DNA from: Vulcanimicrobiota bacterium
GTDB lineage: Bacteria > Vulcanimicrobiota > Vulcanimicrobiia > Vulcanimicrobiales > Vulcanimicrobiaceae
Assembly (NCBI GenBank): GCA_003140215.1
Contig: PLJL01000004.1
Coordinates: 942,661 to 1,006,660, forward strand
Direction: 5' to 3'
Length of the DNA stretch: 64,000 nucleotides
The position numbers and the translations under genes were made by a program. This document shows, one piece after another, positions 7,958 through 16,443 of this stretch. Each line of letters opens with the position of its first letter. Within the stretch, counting starts at the first letter, position 1. The notes beneath the pieces were generated by a model. It was given only the letters and a program-made list of their open reading frames with translations, was not told the origin of the DNA and searched no databases.

Positions 7958-8290
7958 AGCGGGCTCATACGGGGTCCATCGGCGATCACGCAATGCGCGT
8001 ACGCCGACGGTCAGGAACGGTCCTCCGAGCGCCGCAGGTCGAAGGCGGCTGAGGAATCGCCCGTGTCGCGTCAAAATGAACCGTATGAGCGGCACCGATG
8101 CGGATGCGGCGGCGCGGCGGCAACGATCGGCGTCGGCCGAAAAACCGAACTGCGCAATGATGAGAGTCCGGAAATATTCTGGAAAGCGCCGGCGTGCAGG
8201 ATGGCGAACGCACGACGTGAAGCTGACGTTCGCCAAGGGCGCTTCGCTCAAAGAGCCCCGGCATCTTTCGCCTCGATCGCAAGGGCGGCA
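7958..8290. other. Non-coding junk between sigma stub and glycosyltransferase
   Basis: The minus-strand frame is open across these 333 bases but its translation is Arg-, Ala- and Cys-rich without family features. Nothing recognisable occurs on the plus strand either. It is probably deletion debris. Confidence 0.4.
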
Positions 8291-8464
8291 AGAAGCCGCG
8301 AGCGCGGCGAAGACCTCTTGCGCGACGTCCTCCGCCTCTGCCTGGTCGCCGACGATCCGGCGTGCGATGCGCGTAACGCGGCGGAACTCGGCGCGGTAGA
8401 GCGCGTCGAACGTAGCGACCGCGAGCGGCGGTGAAACGGACTCCCTGGCAACCGTCATACGCAC
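8291..8464 (-). pseudogene. Truncated ECF sigma factor (region 2 only)
   Basis: The first 58 codons from ATG 8464 give an ECF sigma N-terminus: FDALYRAEFRRVTRIARRIV, then GDQAEAEDVAQEVFAAL, which is regions 2.1-2.2. After codon 58 similarity stops; regions 2.3-2.4 and 4 are absent in all frames. The reading frame runs on without a stop into the glycosyltransferase downstream, so translation from 8464 would give a 455-residue chimera. I read it as a deletion scar at the edge of the cluster. Confidence 0.6.
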
Positions 8465-8590
8465 TGAGAACTCCGCCGGAGAAGCGAATATAACATTCTT
8501 GACCCGCGGACCTCAAGGCGTTCGCCGGCGGCATGCTATAGCGTAATGGCCCTAGAGGGGTTTGACGCGCGAGCGCAACAAGCAACTGGC

Positions 8591-9022
8591 ATGCTGAGAC
8601 GCATTTTGCCCACCTCTATTACGGTGATCGTACTGGCGGCCTTTTGCTCGCGTGGAATGGGAGCCGCCGCGCCGGTTGGGCCGGGCGAGTCCGGCGTTAA
8701 CGCCGGCTCTGTCAGTGCGGCGGACGCCGGTGCTCCGATCTACCCCGGCGGGAAACCGATCAACGGCGGGTTACAGAAGATCACGCTCTACTCGCGGGCA
8801 ATCGGTACGCATGTGACCTTCACGACGACCGATTCGTTCGAAAAGGTTTACAAGTTTTATAGGCACGCACTTCCTCCGCAAACGGTGGCGGAGGAGACGG
8901 ACCACGACCCCAAGATCGGAACGTTTAAGTACACAAAGGGCGATGGTTCGCAAATCGACATTGAGATCAGATCGTATCCGGGACACACCAATTATGGGAT
9001 TACGGACACGTACAAAAAGTGA
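8591..9022 (+). CDS. Secreted protein of unknown function
   Basis: Starting at ATG 8591 (15 codons inside the longest open frame) gives a typical signal peptide (MLRRILPTSITVIVLAAFCS) and a mature domain of about 115 residues. It contains the pattern APIYPGGKP, VTFTTTDSFEKVYKFY, ALPPQT and FKYTKGDGSQIDIEI. I have seen this Y-P-G ... D-S-F-x-x-V-x-x-F-Y arrangement in small periplasmic proteins of unknown role. It has no catalytic motif that I recognise. It is a single gene with no neighbour on its strand within 450 bases. Confidence 0.65.
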   Translation: MLRRILPTSITVIVLAAFCSRGMGAAAPVGPGESGVNAGSVSAADAGAPIYPGGKPINGGLQKITLYSRAIGTHVTFTTTDSFEKVYKFYRHALPPQTVAEETDHDPKIGTFKYTKGDGSQIDIEIRSYPGHTNYGITDTYKK

Positions 9023-9498
9023 ACGCGAATCGGTCACGCTGGATCTGCGTTCGTCCTCTTGCGCGACAGCCTTCGGTGTTCCGCCCCTCGCTCGGCCAAG
9101 GGATCTTGCTGTGTGAAAGCGCGCGACAGCTACAGTACGTCCATCAGCACTCCGGATAAACCCAGTAGGAAACGTTGCCCCTCTGCGCCGTCACGCGGCG
9201 CACTTCACACCTGCGGGCGAGCAAGCCCGATGGCCCGCGGAGCGCTCTCCGGACACCACCTCACGATACGTGCCGCCTTGACCGGACCGCTACGATCCCC
9301 TTACTGACGCCGCAGTCAGGCCGCTCTCACGTTCAATGTGAAGATAAAGATTCTAATGCCGGTTCAATGTGAAATTCGGCTTCATTCGTGAGACCGCGCC
9401 ATTCTAGCGTTCTGGGGCGACGTAGAGCAAGGCCTCGCGCGCTCCTGCAACGCGAGCGTTCTTGGGCGCTTCTCAGCCGCCGGATGCATCATGTGCGC
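9023..9498. other. Intergenic region carrying repeat copy B
   Basis: Apart from the repeat (9332-9432) I see no gene here. Short frames on the plus strand lack domains and ribosome sites. Two copies of GCGCGACAGC (9060 and 9120) are a further small direct repeat. Confidence 0.45.
9332..9432 (+). repeat. Dispersed repeat, copy B
   Basis: TTCAATGTGAA occurs at 9332 and 9363 (31 nt apart), followed by TTCATTCGTGAGACCGCGCC, ATTCTAGCG, TTCTGGGGCGACG and GAGCAAGG, in the same order and orientation as copy A at 2613. Copy B lacks about 17 bases present in copy A after TTCTAGCG. The copies bracket the glycosyltransferase, cyclase and UbiA genes. Confidence 0.6.
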
Positions 9499-10653
9499 AT
9501 GGGCGCGGAGCGACGGCTGCAACAGTTCCCGTACCGTGCCGTCGTGCGCGTGTCCGCGGCGCTGCTCGCGGTACTCGGGGTCGCGACGGCCGGTATCGCG
9601 CGCGCACAGACGGCACCCGACGCGCCCGTGTCGGTCTTGCGCTGCGACGTCCGCAACGGCGGTTACTTCCCCTTCAGCGCGACCCGCGTCGCGGGCCCAG
9701 GCCAACAAGAGCTGGACGTGACGTACCGCAACGACGGACGCGCCGATCTGCGGCTCCTCACCTTCATGCTCACGGTCGACGGCGTCCCGGCCGTGACGGT
9801 GTTCGCGAAGACCGGTACGCTCGCGGGTGCGACGGGCTCGAGCGCCGTCAGCATCGCGCAAGGCGTCGTGCCGCTCAGCGGATCCATCGGATGCCGCGTC
9901 TCTGCGGTCGACTTCGCCGACGGGATCACGTGGCGCGATCCGACGATCGTGCCGACGTCGGGCGCGCCGCCGGTGCAGACGCCGGGCGCGCCGCTGACCG
10001 TGCAGCAGTGCGATCTACAGGTCCCGCGGTTTCAGGACACGCCGGTGTTCTACCTCCATGAGACGTTGCTCTCGCGCGCACCGGTCGTGGCGACGCAGGT
10101 CCTTATGTCGCTGTTCGCCGGCCGCGACCGCATCATGACGTTCGGTCGCCCCGGTCCCATCGTGCCCGGAGCACCGACGCGGTCAGAGCACACGGTCAAC
10201 TGGAACGTCTTTCCGCTGCGCGATCTGCACCTGCAGTGCCGCATCGACCGCGTCGTGTTCGCCGACGGCACGATGTGGCAGAACCCCGCGTGGCCGGAGT
10301 TCCCCCCGTGGGACACGCCGCAGACGCCCGGCGCGCAGGTCGACGTGCTGCGCTGCAGCGGCATCTCGTACGTCAAGGGCGGCGAGCCCACCGTGCCCGG
10401 GGGATACGTGTTCGTCGACTTCCGTAACACTGCGAGCGGCGTGGCGACCGAGATCGACTTCGCGATCGGCGTGCGGGGTAAGGTCGTCGGCTCCGGGCGA
10501 GCGCGCGGAAGGTACGCGCCGAACGCACTCGTTTTCAACCAAGCCTTGCGCGATCCGTCGCTCCCGGACCCGCTAGGGACGCAGCTGCCCGCGTGCTTCG
10601 TGACGCACGTCGAGTACGCCGACGGCACGTCGTGGAACACGCCCCAGCGCTGA
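9499..10653 (+). CDS. Secreted protein with three repeats of a C...F/Y-A-D-G-x-x-W domain
   Basis: From ATG 9499 the 384-residue product has a signal peptide (AALLAVLGVATAGIARAQ) followed by three tandem domains of about 110-120 residues. Each opens with a V-x-x-x-x-C-D/S strand and closes with C-R-x-x-x-V-x-F/Y-A-D-G-T/I-x-W: FADGITWRDP, FADGTMWQNP and YADGTSWNTP. Two Cys per repeat suggest one disulfide each. Related single-domain proteins occur at 46947 and perhaps 1912. The linkers are Pro-rich (PPVQTPGAP, PWDTPQTPGAQ). Role unknown; it is extracytoplasmic. The start could instead be ATG 9484; neither has a good ribosome site. Confidence 0.75.
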   Translation: MGAERRLQQFPYRAVVRVSAALLAVLGVATAGIARAQTAPDAPVSVLRCDVRNGGYFPFSATRVAGPGQQELDVTYRNDGRADLRLLTFMLTVDGVPAVTVFAKTGTLAGATGSSAVSIAQGVVPLSGSIGCRVSAVDFADGITWRDPTIVPTSGAPPVQTPGAPLTVQQCDLQVPRFQDTPVFYLHETLLSRAPVVATQVLMSLFAGRDRIMTFGRPGPIVPGAPTRSEHTVNWNVFPLRDLHLQCRIDRVVFADGTMWQNPAWPEFPPWDTPQTPGAQVDVLRCSGISYVKGGEPTVPGGYVFVDFRNTASGVATEIDFAIGVRGKVVGSGRARGRYAPNALVFNQALRDPSLPDPLGTQLPACFVTHVEYADGTSWNTPQR

Positions 10654-10722
10654 TCTCTTGGAGCCGCCTTTGCAGGCGAGCGGCCGTCAGGGCGAGCATA
10701 CTGGCCGAATGAGGAGGGTCGT

Positions 10723-11136
10723 ATGAACCGATTCCGTCTCCTAGCCCTCGTGACCGCCTGGACCGTCGCAACCGCCGTGGCGGCCTCAGCCGCACCGGGT
10801 CGCGTCAAGATTCATATTCACGTTCGCGTGACGAACATTCCGCTCAACGACGTGACGATTAGCTGCGGAACCTTCGGCGCCGGAGCGCCGCCCCGCATTG
10901 GAGTGCGGCCGCTGACGCACGTGTTCACCGCACCGACCGCGCCGTTGCAGACGATCGAGCTCACCGTACCGGTGGCGTCGGCCGCGTTCTTCGTGGGGTG
11001 TTGGCCGTCGACGAACCTGCCCAACGGCCTGAACCAAAATGGCACGACGCGGATGGTGTCGGCGCGCTTGCCGCGGCCGCTGCCTGCCACGCCGATCGTG
11101 ATGGCGCCGATGATCGTGCTGGGCAACAGCCCCTGA
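10723..11136 (+). CDS. Small secreted protein of unknown function
   Basis: GAGGAGGG seven bases before the ATG fixes the start. The product is 137 residues with a signal peptide ending at ASAA and a mature part of about 110 residues with two Cys (NDVTISCGTFG and FFVGCWPST). It follows the three-repeat secreted protein by 69 bases on the same strand and may be cotranscribed, though a hairpin lies between them. It has no F/Y-A-D-G-x-x-W motif. Function unknown. Confidence 0.65.
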   Translation: MNRFRLLALVTAWTVATAVAASAAPGRVKIHIHVRVTNIPLNDVTISCGTFGAGAPPRIGVRPLTHVFTAPTAPLQTIELTVPVASAAFFVGCWPSTNLPNGLNQNGTTRMVSARLPRPLPATPIVMAPMIVLGNSP

Positions 11137-11140
11137 GCCA

Positions 11141-11158
11141 CTCGCCTTTGCGGGCGAG
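11141..11158 (+). terminator. CTCGCC/GGCGAG hairpin after the small secreted gene
   Basis: CTCGCC-TTTGCG-GGCGAG begins 5 bases after the stop. A related CGCC-TTTGCA-GGCG hairpin (10665-10678) follows the previous gene, and GCTCGCC/GGCGAGC occurs at 46421-46440. There is no T-run, so it may be an RNA-stability element rather than an intrinsic terminator. Confidence 0.3.
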
Positions 11159-11184
11159 ACGTCGCCGTTCGAGGTTGAAAACAA

Positions 11185-11982
11185 ATGACCGTATCAACGC
11201 CGATTTCGAACCTCGGCCGACATGTGTTTGGAGTGGCGGCTTTGGCCTTTGGTCTCATCACGCTGGTCTGGCACGACTACAAGGATTGGGATCAACTGCG
11301 TTCCATTTTGAACGCTACCGATGGCCCGGTCTTTGTCTACGCGGCGGCCGCCGCCCAGATCTTCGGCGGGGCTGCGATTCAGTTCCGTCGGACCGCGAAA
11401 ACGGGCGCAGTCGTCCTTGGTGCGGCTTATCTTGCCTTCGCCTTGCTGTGCTTGCCGCGAATCGTTGCCACACCGCGGATTTACAATAGCTGGGGAAACT
11501 TCTTCGAGCAGTTCTCGCTCGTGACCGGAGCGGCGATCGTTTATGCGCGCTTTTCATCGGCATGGGCACCGGAAACGCTTAGTCGGGTCGGCCGCATTCT
11601 TTTCGGCATCTGTGTTGCTTCCTTTGCCCTCGAACAGGCGATTTATCTTAACGCTACCGCTGCGCTTGTTCCGAAGTGGATTCCGCCAAGTCAAATGTTT
11701 TGGGCGATAACGACGACTGCTGCATTCGCACTCGCGGCCGGGGCTCTTCTTGCAAACCGGCTGGCACTTCTCGCGACTCGCCTACTGATAATGATGATCG
11801 CGATCTTTGGGCTAGTCGTGTGGGTACCGTTGCTTCTTTCGGGTCCCCATAGTCATACGAATTGGAGCGAGACCGCCGAGACCTTCGCGATTGCCGGAGT
11901 CGCATGGATTCTCGCTGATCTCCTCGGCGAGTATCGGCGGAACGACTATCGCCCGCAACGACGTGAGATTGCCCGGACTTGA
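11185..11982 (+). CDS. DoxX-like multi-pass membrane protein
   Basis: A 265-residue protein with about eight hydrophobic helices and short polar loops. The segment LPRIVATPRIYNSWGNFFEQFSL followed by TGAAIVY resembles the DoxX-like group of membrane proteins of unknown activity. No Cys-based active site, Asp-rich motif or transporter signature is visible. The C-terminus is basic and probably cytoplasmic. It starts 48 bases after the previous gene and ends 8 bases before the convergent oxygenase. Function unknown. Confidence 0.6.
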   Translation: MTVSTPISNLGRHVFGVAALAFGLITLVWHDYKDWDQLRSILNATDGPVFVYAAAAAQIFGGAAIQFRRTAKTGAVVLGAAYLAFALLCLPRIVATPRIYNSWGNFFEQFSLVTGAAIVYARFSSAWAPETLSRVGRILFGICVASFALEQAIYLNATAALVPKWIPPSQMFWAITTTAAFALAAGALLANRLALLATRLLIMMIAIFGLVVWVPLLLSGPHSHTNWSETAETFAIAGVAWILADLLGEYRRNDYRPQRREIART

Positions 11983-11990
11983 ACCATCCG

Positions 11991-12866
11991 TTAGCCGAGA
12001 ACGCGCCCTTGCGGCGCGTTTACGAGACACGCAGCGCGTTCTGAGATGACCCTGTCTTCGCCGCCCCAATACTCTTTTAGCGGATGCGCGCGAAGCTTCC
12101 GTTCGACTCCGTCGAGAAACTCGGCAAACGGCGGCTGCTCCTTCTGGGCTCGCCTGATGCTTTGCCATGCCGAGAGCGCGCCGGCGTTCACGCAGAACAT
12201 CACGAGCGCCTCTCGATCGATGCTCGACGAAAATCCATGATAGCTATAGAAATGCGGAGCAAAGATGCAGACGGAATTCTCTAAGTAGCGCGCTCGGTAG
12301 CGTGGTGCAAGCGACTTGTCGTAGAGGATCGTCGCATTGCGCTTTTGCGCGTTCGGCGGGACGGGATGCTCCGGTATGTAGAAGACGAATGACAGAAATT
12401 TCGGCGGGATATCAACGTGAACGTTTTGGAAGCGTCCCGCCTTGGTGAACGTATACTCGAACTCCTGATGGATGGACAACGAACCGGCGAGGTCTTGCAG
12501 CGGTCCGACGTAGAACTTCTCGAGAAGGGCCTCCTTTATGCCCGGATCTGAGAAAACCGCTCGGATGCAGGACGCGACGTCGTCCGTGCTTTCGAACAGA
12601 TTGCAGCGCTGAGTTACGAAGTCCGGATTGTCCTGGGTTCGCGCTTCGATGCTATCACCATGTTTGAGCGCTACCATGTGGTCGTGGAGCGAAGCATAGA
12701 AGTCGGCCGGGAAGATTTCGTCGATGAAGAGGTGGTGAAACGGCGACGTGTCGGTCGCTACGTCGCTCAGACGTGAAAGTACGTGCGAGCGGCAACGAGA
12801 ATAGAGATCGGCCTTCAACGCTGCCGCTTGCAGGCGTGGGGTGTTTCCCGATTGCGCCAATGTCAT
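11991..12866 (-). CDS. 2-oxoglutarate/Fe(II) oxygenase-like protein
   Basis: The 291-residue product has the jelly-roll order of a 2OG-Fe(II) hydroxylase: an N-terminal FHHLFIDEIFPADFYASL segment, the facial-triad pair HVD (H150 and D152) in RFQNVHVDIPPKFLSFVFYI, and a distal His in FYSYHGFSSS (H210) with Arg218 eight residues on as candidate for 2OG binding. Similar proteins modify amino acids, peptides or sugars; I cannot name the substrate. It is a lone gene on its strand, tail to tail with the DoxX-like gene. An AGGG sequence lies about 8 bases before the ATG. Confidence 0.7.
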   Translation of the reverse strand: MTLAQSGNTPRLQAAALKADLYSRCRSHVLSRLSDVATDTSPFHHLFIDEIFPADFYASLHDHMVALKHGDSIEARTQDNPDFVTQRCNLFESTDDVASCIRAVFSDPGIKEALLEKFYVGPLQDLAGSLSIHQEFEYTFTKAGRFQNVHVDIPPKFLSFVFYIPEHPVPPNAQKRNATILYDKSLAPRYRARYLENSVCIFAPHFYSYHGFSSSIDREALVMFCVNAGALSAWQSIRRAQKEQPPFAEFLDGVERKLRAHPLKEYWGGEDRVISERAACLVNAPQGRVLG

Positions 12867-12984
12867 TGCGTTAGCCCTTGTGACTAGCCGTGCCGGGCTC
12901 TTTTCTGAGGAGCGACAAACCGTGTCCTTCCCGAGGGTCGCGCGGGCGCCATCGTCGTTGGATCTACTAGCAAGCGCTCTAGCG

Positions 12985-15222
12985 CTAGGTGCCGGTGTCG
13001 CCGTTCACGTGAAAGACGAATTTCAGGATGAAGCGATGGAGGGTGCTGAATGCGGCCGGCGTGCCGTAGTTCAGGAAGATCTCGTCGCCGTTGCCGAAGC
13101 GGCGGTGGTAGGCGAACGCCAGGTTCGTGCCGGCCTGGGGAGCGAATCCGCCGAGCCCGTTGATCGATCGCAGCGAAATCGAGAGGTTCGACTCGGCGTC
13201 GATCGGTGCGCCGATGGAGACGCGCCGCAACCACTGCGAGTCGAGCGCGCCGGTGGTGAGTGAACGCTGCACCGTGCCGTCGTATTCGAACCCGAGCGAG
13301 AGGCGGCCGAGCGGGCGCGACACCGAGGCCGAATACAAGCGCGTATCGTTGCCTCCGAACGGACCGAACGAGACGGAGAGGTCGATCGGCGTCGGCGTGC
13401 CGTCCTTGTATCCGAACGCCGCCTGGAACAAGTTGAAGTGCTCGTCGCGTCCGCCGCGATAGCACGGAAAGCCGGTGAAGAACGTCCTGCCGAGGACGCC
13501 GCCCGTGCAGTTGTGGTCGTCGGCCAGGGCGTCGTAGCTGCGCAGCGTCCCGAAGCTTGGTCCGAGGTTCGTGATGGACAGGCCGTTCTTGAACGTCGCC
13601 GACAGGCCGAGCTGGAGGTCGGACTCGTGCACCGCGCCTGACTCGTCGCGCCAGCGGTCCGCATTGAGTTGGAGCGTGTAGTTCTTGATCGCAGGCGTCG
13701 ATCCGGTTGTGGAAGCGAACGTCTGAAAGCCGTGGATGTCCGAGTTGAACGTGATCCCGTCGATCGGGTTGAAGTGCGGGCTCAGGTCGTTACGTCCGAT
13801 CGCCCACTCCCAGTTCGGCTTGTGCAGGAGGACGAACGACAACGTCGAGTACGCGACGCCGCGATCGGGGACCCAACTGCCGTGCTCGAACGACTGACCG
13901 ATTCCGTACTCGAGGCCGCTCTTGTTGTTCTGTGCGATGGCGCCGACGTCCGAGGTCACGTCGCTTCCCGCCTGGCTGTGATGCGCGATCACGCCATCGG
14001 CCCAGTACGAAAAGGACCGATCGGGCAAGGCGTGCTTGTACCCGTACGCAACGTCATCGAACACATCGCCGGTCGTCTCGTCGAAGCCGCGAAACGCGAG
14101 GGCGCCGAACGATTGGAACCCCAACGTGCCTTCGACCTTGACGCCGCGGTCGAATGGTCCGACGCCGGGTGTATAAAAGATCTCGTTGTTCGGGCTGGTC
14201 GGGCTGGAGAACGCTAGCCCGCTCGCGTTCAGAAACTTCGCACCTTGCGCGAAGAACGGGCGATACTCGTTCAGCGCGCGCTGGAACTCCTGAGGCGCAA
14301 TCGTCTGCTGGTCGATCTCGACGTTCGAAAAGTCCGGATTGAGCGTCCCCACCACGTTGATCGTGCTCGTGATCGGCGTGGAAAAGTCGATCCCCATTGC
14401 GCGGACGTTCTGGGAGCGGAACGCTCCGTTCGCTTGCGCGAATTGGGTGCGATCGCTGCCGCCGCTGCCGAGCGCGTAGATCTCCGCGCGCGCCTTCGGC
14501 CGCAAGCCGCTGCCGGACGCGATGCCGTCGACGCTCACGGCCGGCCAGTATTTCGCGTCGCCCGAAAGCGGCCAGCCCGAGCCGACCGGTCCGTCGGCCA
14601 TCAGCGCGTCGTACGCCCAGGTGTAGTGCTCGCCTAGCGCGCTGACGTTGCGAACGAAGTTGAAGCGCCACGTCTTATGTGTTGCTCCCGGCAGCCGCAT
14701 CACGTTCAACGGAACGATGAGGACGGCGTTCCATCCCTCTCCGTTGGCTTGTGCGGCGCTCTGCCAGCGGGCGTCGTAGCGGGCGTTCTCGCTGGCCTGC
14801 TGGTAGCGTGTGCCGCGCGGCGTCGTCTCGAAGAAGTAGACGAGGTTCCCCACCCCGCTCGTGTCGACCGCAACGCCGACGAAGTCGTCGAGCCCGAAGC
14901 CGACGTTATTTGCGCTCTGTGCGGCGACGACCGGCGCGCCGCGCTGCGCAGCGTGGAATCCCACGTAGAGGTTGCGGTCGTCGTAGAGCATGAAGACGTC
15001 GGTTCCGAGCTGCGCCGGCGCGCGCGTAGTGAGGTTCCAAAACGGCTCCGCGCCGAGGTGTCCGGTCTGCCAAGCTGAATCGCGCATCGACGGATCAAGG
15101 GACAAGGGATGCGGTGCCCGCACGGCGGTGAACGATGCGCCTGCGGAGACCGCGGCACGGACACCGCCCGGCGCGAGAACGAAGGCCGTAGCCAACATGA
15201 TGCATGAGAGATGGCGTCGCAT
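12985..15222 (-). CDS. Outer-membrane protein with CBM9-like N-terminus and DUF5916 barrel
   Basis: At 745 residues this matches the family with an N-terminal carbohydrate-binding-9-like domain (about residues 30-230; LDPSMRDSAWQ, LYDDRNLYVGFHA) followed by a DUF5916 beta-barrel. The diagnostic phrase NPDFSNVEIDQQTI...YRPFFAQGAKFL lies near residues 292-325 and the barrel ends in an aromatic strand (ILKFVFHV). A signal peptide (CIMLATAFVLAPGGVRA) is present. Members are outer-membrane proteins of unsettled role, often near TonB or peptidase genes. It is divergent from the sensor kinase gene, with 146 bases between. Confidence 0.85.
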   Translation of the reverse strand: MRRHLSCIMLATAFVLAPGGVRAAVSAGASFTAVRAPHPLSLDPSMRDSAWQTGHLGAEPFWNLTTRAPAQLGTDVFMLYDDRNLYVGFHAAQRGAPVVAAQSANNVGFGLDDFVGVAVDTSGVGNLVYFFETTPRGTRYQQASENARYDARWQSAAQANGEGWNAVLIVPLNVMRLPGATHKTWRFNFVRNVSALGEHYTWAYDALMADGPVGSGWPLSGDAKYWPAVSVDGIASGSGLRPKARAEIYALGSGGSDRTQFAQANGAFRSQNVRAMGIDFSTPITSTINVVGTLNPDFSNVEIDQQTIAPQEFQRALNEYRPFFAQGAKFLNASGLAFSSPTSPNNEIFYTPGVGPFDRGVKVEGTLGFQSFGALAFRGFDETTGDVFDDVAYGYKHALPDRSFSYWADGVIAHHSQAGSDVTSDVGAIAQNNKSGLEYGIGQSFEHGSWVPDRGVAYSTLSFVLLHKPNWEWAIGRNDLSPHFNPIDGITFNSDIHGFQTFASTTGSTPAIKNYTLQLNADRWRDESGAVHESDLQLGLSATFKNGLSITNLGPSFGTLRSYDALADDHNCTGGVLGRTFFTGFPCYRGGRDEHFNLFQAAFGYKDGTPTPIDLSVSFGPFGGNDTRLYSASVSRPLGRLSLGFEYDGTVQRSLTTGALDSQWLRRVSIGAPIDAESNLSISLRSINGLGGFAPQAGTNLAFAYHRRFGNGDEIFLNYGTPAAFSTLHRFILKFVFHVNGDTGT

Positions 15223-15368
15223 TGCGACGCCAGCGTAGATGCCGTCGCGAGGCCGGATAAAGGCTTGTGGGACGAACCGGCCGCGGCGAGGGACGGACCT
15301 GCATTCGACATGAAACGTGCTCCGCGAGAGCGGGAACCGCGCGCCGCGAGAGCGGAATCTCCTTCGCG

Positions 15369-16442
15369 ATGCGGACGCGGACCGGCATCTGGCGCGACAT
15401 TCTCTTCTACACTGCGGTGTGGACCGTGCTCGGCTTGTTTTCGTTCGCCGAGTGGCTGGCGTCGTCGTCGTCGCGCCCGGTGCACCGTCCGTGGCCGGCC
15501 GCGCTCGAATCGACCATGCTCGACTACTACACGACTGGCATAGCGACGCCGATCTACGTCTGGCTGGTGCGGCGTTTCCCGATCATCGCGCCGCGAATCG
15601 GCCGCACGCTGCTCCTCTACGCCGTCGTGATGGCGGCGTGCGTAGTTTTGAAATGGGTCGTCTACACCCCGCTCGACCACGCGCTGATCCACCGAAACTA
15701 TTCGTTCCTTTACCTGCTCGTCAACGACTCGTTCGGCGTCGTGCTCTCGCAGGTGATCTTCGTCGCCCTGCTGATCGCGATTGAGGGGTACCGCGCGGCT
15801 CGGCAAGCCGAGGTCCGTGCATCGTCGCTCGAAGCGCAGCTCTCCTCGGCGCAACTCGACGCGTTGCGCTCGCAGCTCGACCCGCACTTCTTGTTCAACA
15901 CGCTCAACGGTATCTCGACGCTGATGCACCGCGACGTGCGCGCCGCCGACACGATGCTCTCGCGGTTGAGCGACATGCTGCGTTTGACGCTCGACTCGAC
16001 GTCCGCGCAAGAAGTTCCGCTACGAGCAGAGCTCGAGACGACACGGCTGTACTTGGACATTATGGACGCGCGGTTCGGCGACCAGCTTTCGTGGCGCTTC
16101 GATGTCGGCGACGCGCTGCTCGACGAGCGCGTCCCAAGCTTTCTCCTGCAGCCGCTGGTCGAGAACGTCGTGCGGCACGGCGTTCACGAATCGAGCCGGC
16201 GTACCACGATCCGCGTCAGCGCCGAAGCGGCCGGCGACGCGCTGGTCCTCTCCATCGCCGACGACGGCCGCGGGCTTCCGCCGGACGCCGGCCTGATCGA
16301 GGGGATCGGCCTACGGAATACCCGCCGGCGGCTGGCGGAGCTGTACGGCGCGGCGGCGCGACTCGAGGTCACGAACCGCGACGGCGGCGGAACGGAGGTC
16401 ATCGTGTCGATCCCGCGGCGGGTCGGACTGGTCGCGACCTGA
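15369..16442 (+). CDS. LytS-type sensor histidine kinase
   Basis: Starting at ATG 15369 gives 357 residues with four hydrophobic segments in the first 140, then a His_kinase domain with LRSQLDPHFLFNTLN (phospho-acceptor H173) and a C-terminal ATPase domain (LLQPLVENVVRHG and DDGRGLP). The open frame extends 34 codons upstream but that part is not protein-like. It ends one base before the GTG of the LytTR regulator, so the two form an operon and a signalling pair. No periplasmic sensor domain is evident, so the stimulus is probably sensed within the membrane. Confidence 0.9.
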   Translation: MRTRTGIWRDILFYTAVWTVLGLFSFAEWLASSSSRPVHRPWPAALESTMLDYYTTGIATPIYVWLVRRFPIIAPRIGRTLLLYAVVMAACVVLKWVVYTPLDHALIHRNYSFLYLLVNDSFGVVLSQVIFVALLIAIEGYRAARQAEVRASSLEAQLSSAQLDALRSQLDPHFLFNTLNGISTLMHRDVRAADTMLSRLSDMLRLTLDSTSAQEVPLRAELETTRLYLDIMDARFGDQLSWRFDVGDALLDERVPSFLLQPLVENVVRHGVHESSRRTTIRVSAEAAGDALVLSIADDGRGLPPDAGLIEGIGLRNTRRRLAELYGAAARLEVTNRDGGGTEVIVSIPRRVGLVAT

Positions 16443-16443
16443 C

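Noticed and set aside
7130..8434. 434-codon plus-strand frame over the second glycosyltransferase and sigma stub
   Set aside because: The minus strand carries the conserved DADEFW protein and a sigma N-terminus; the plus frame has no domain.
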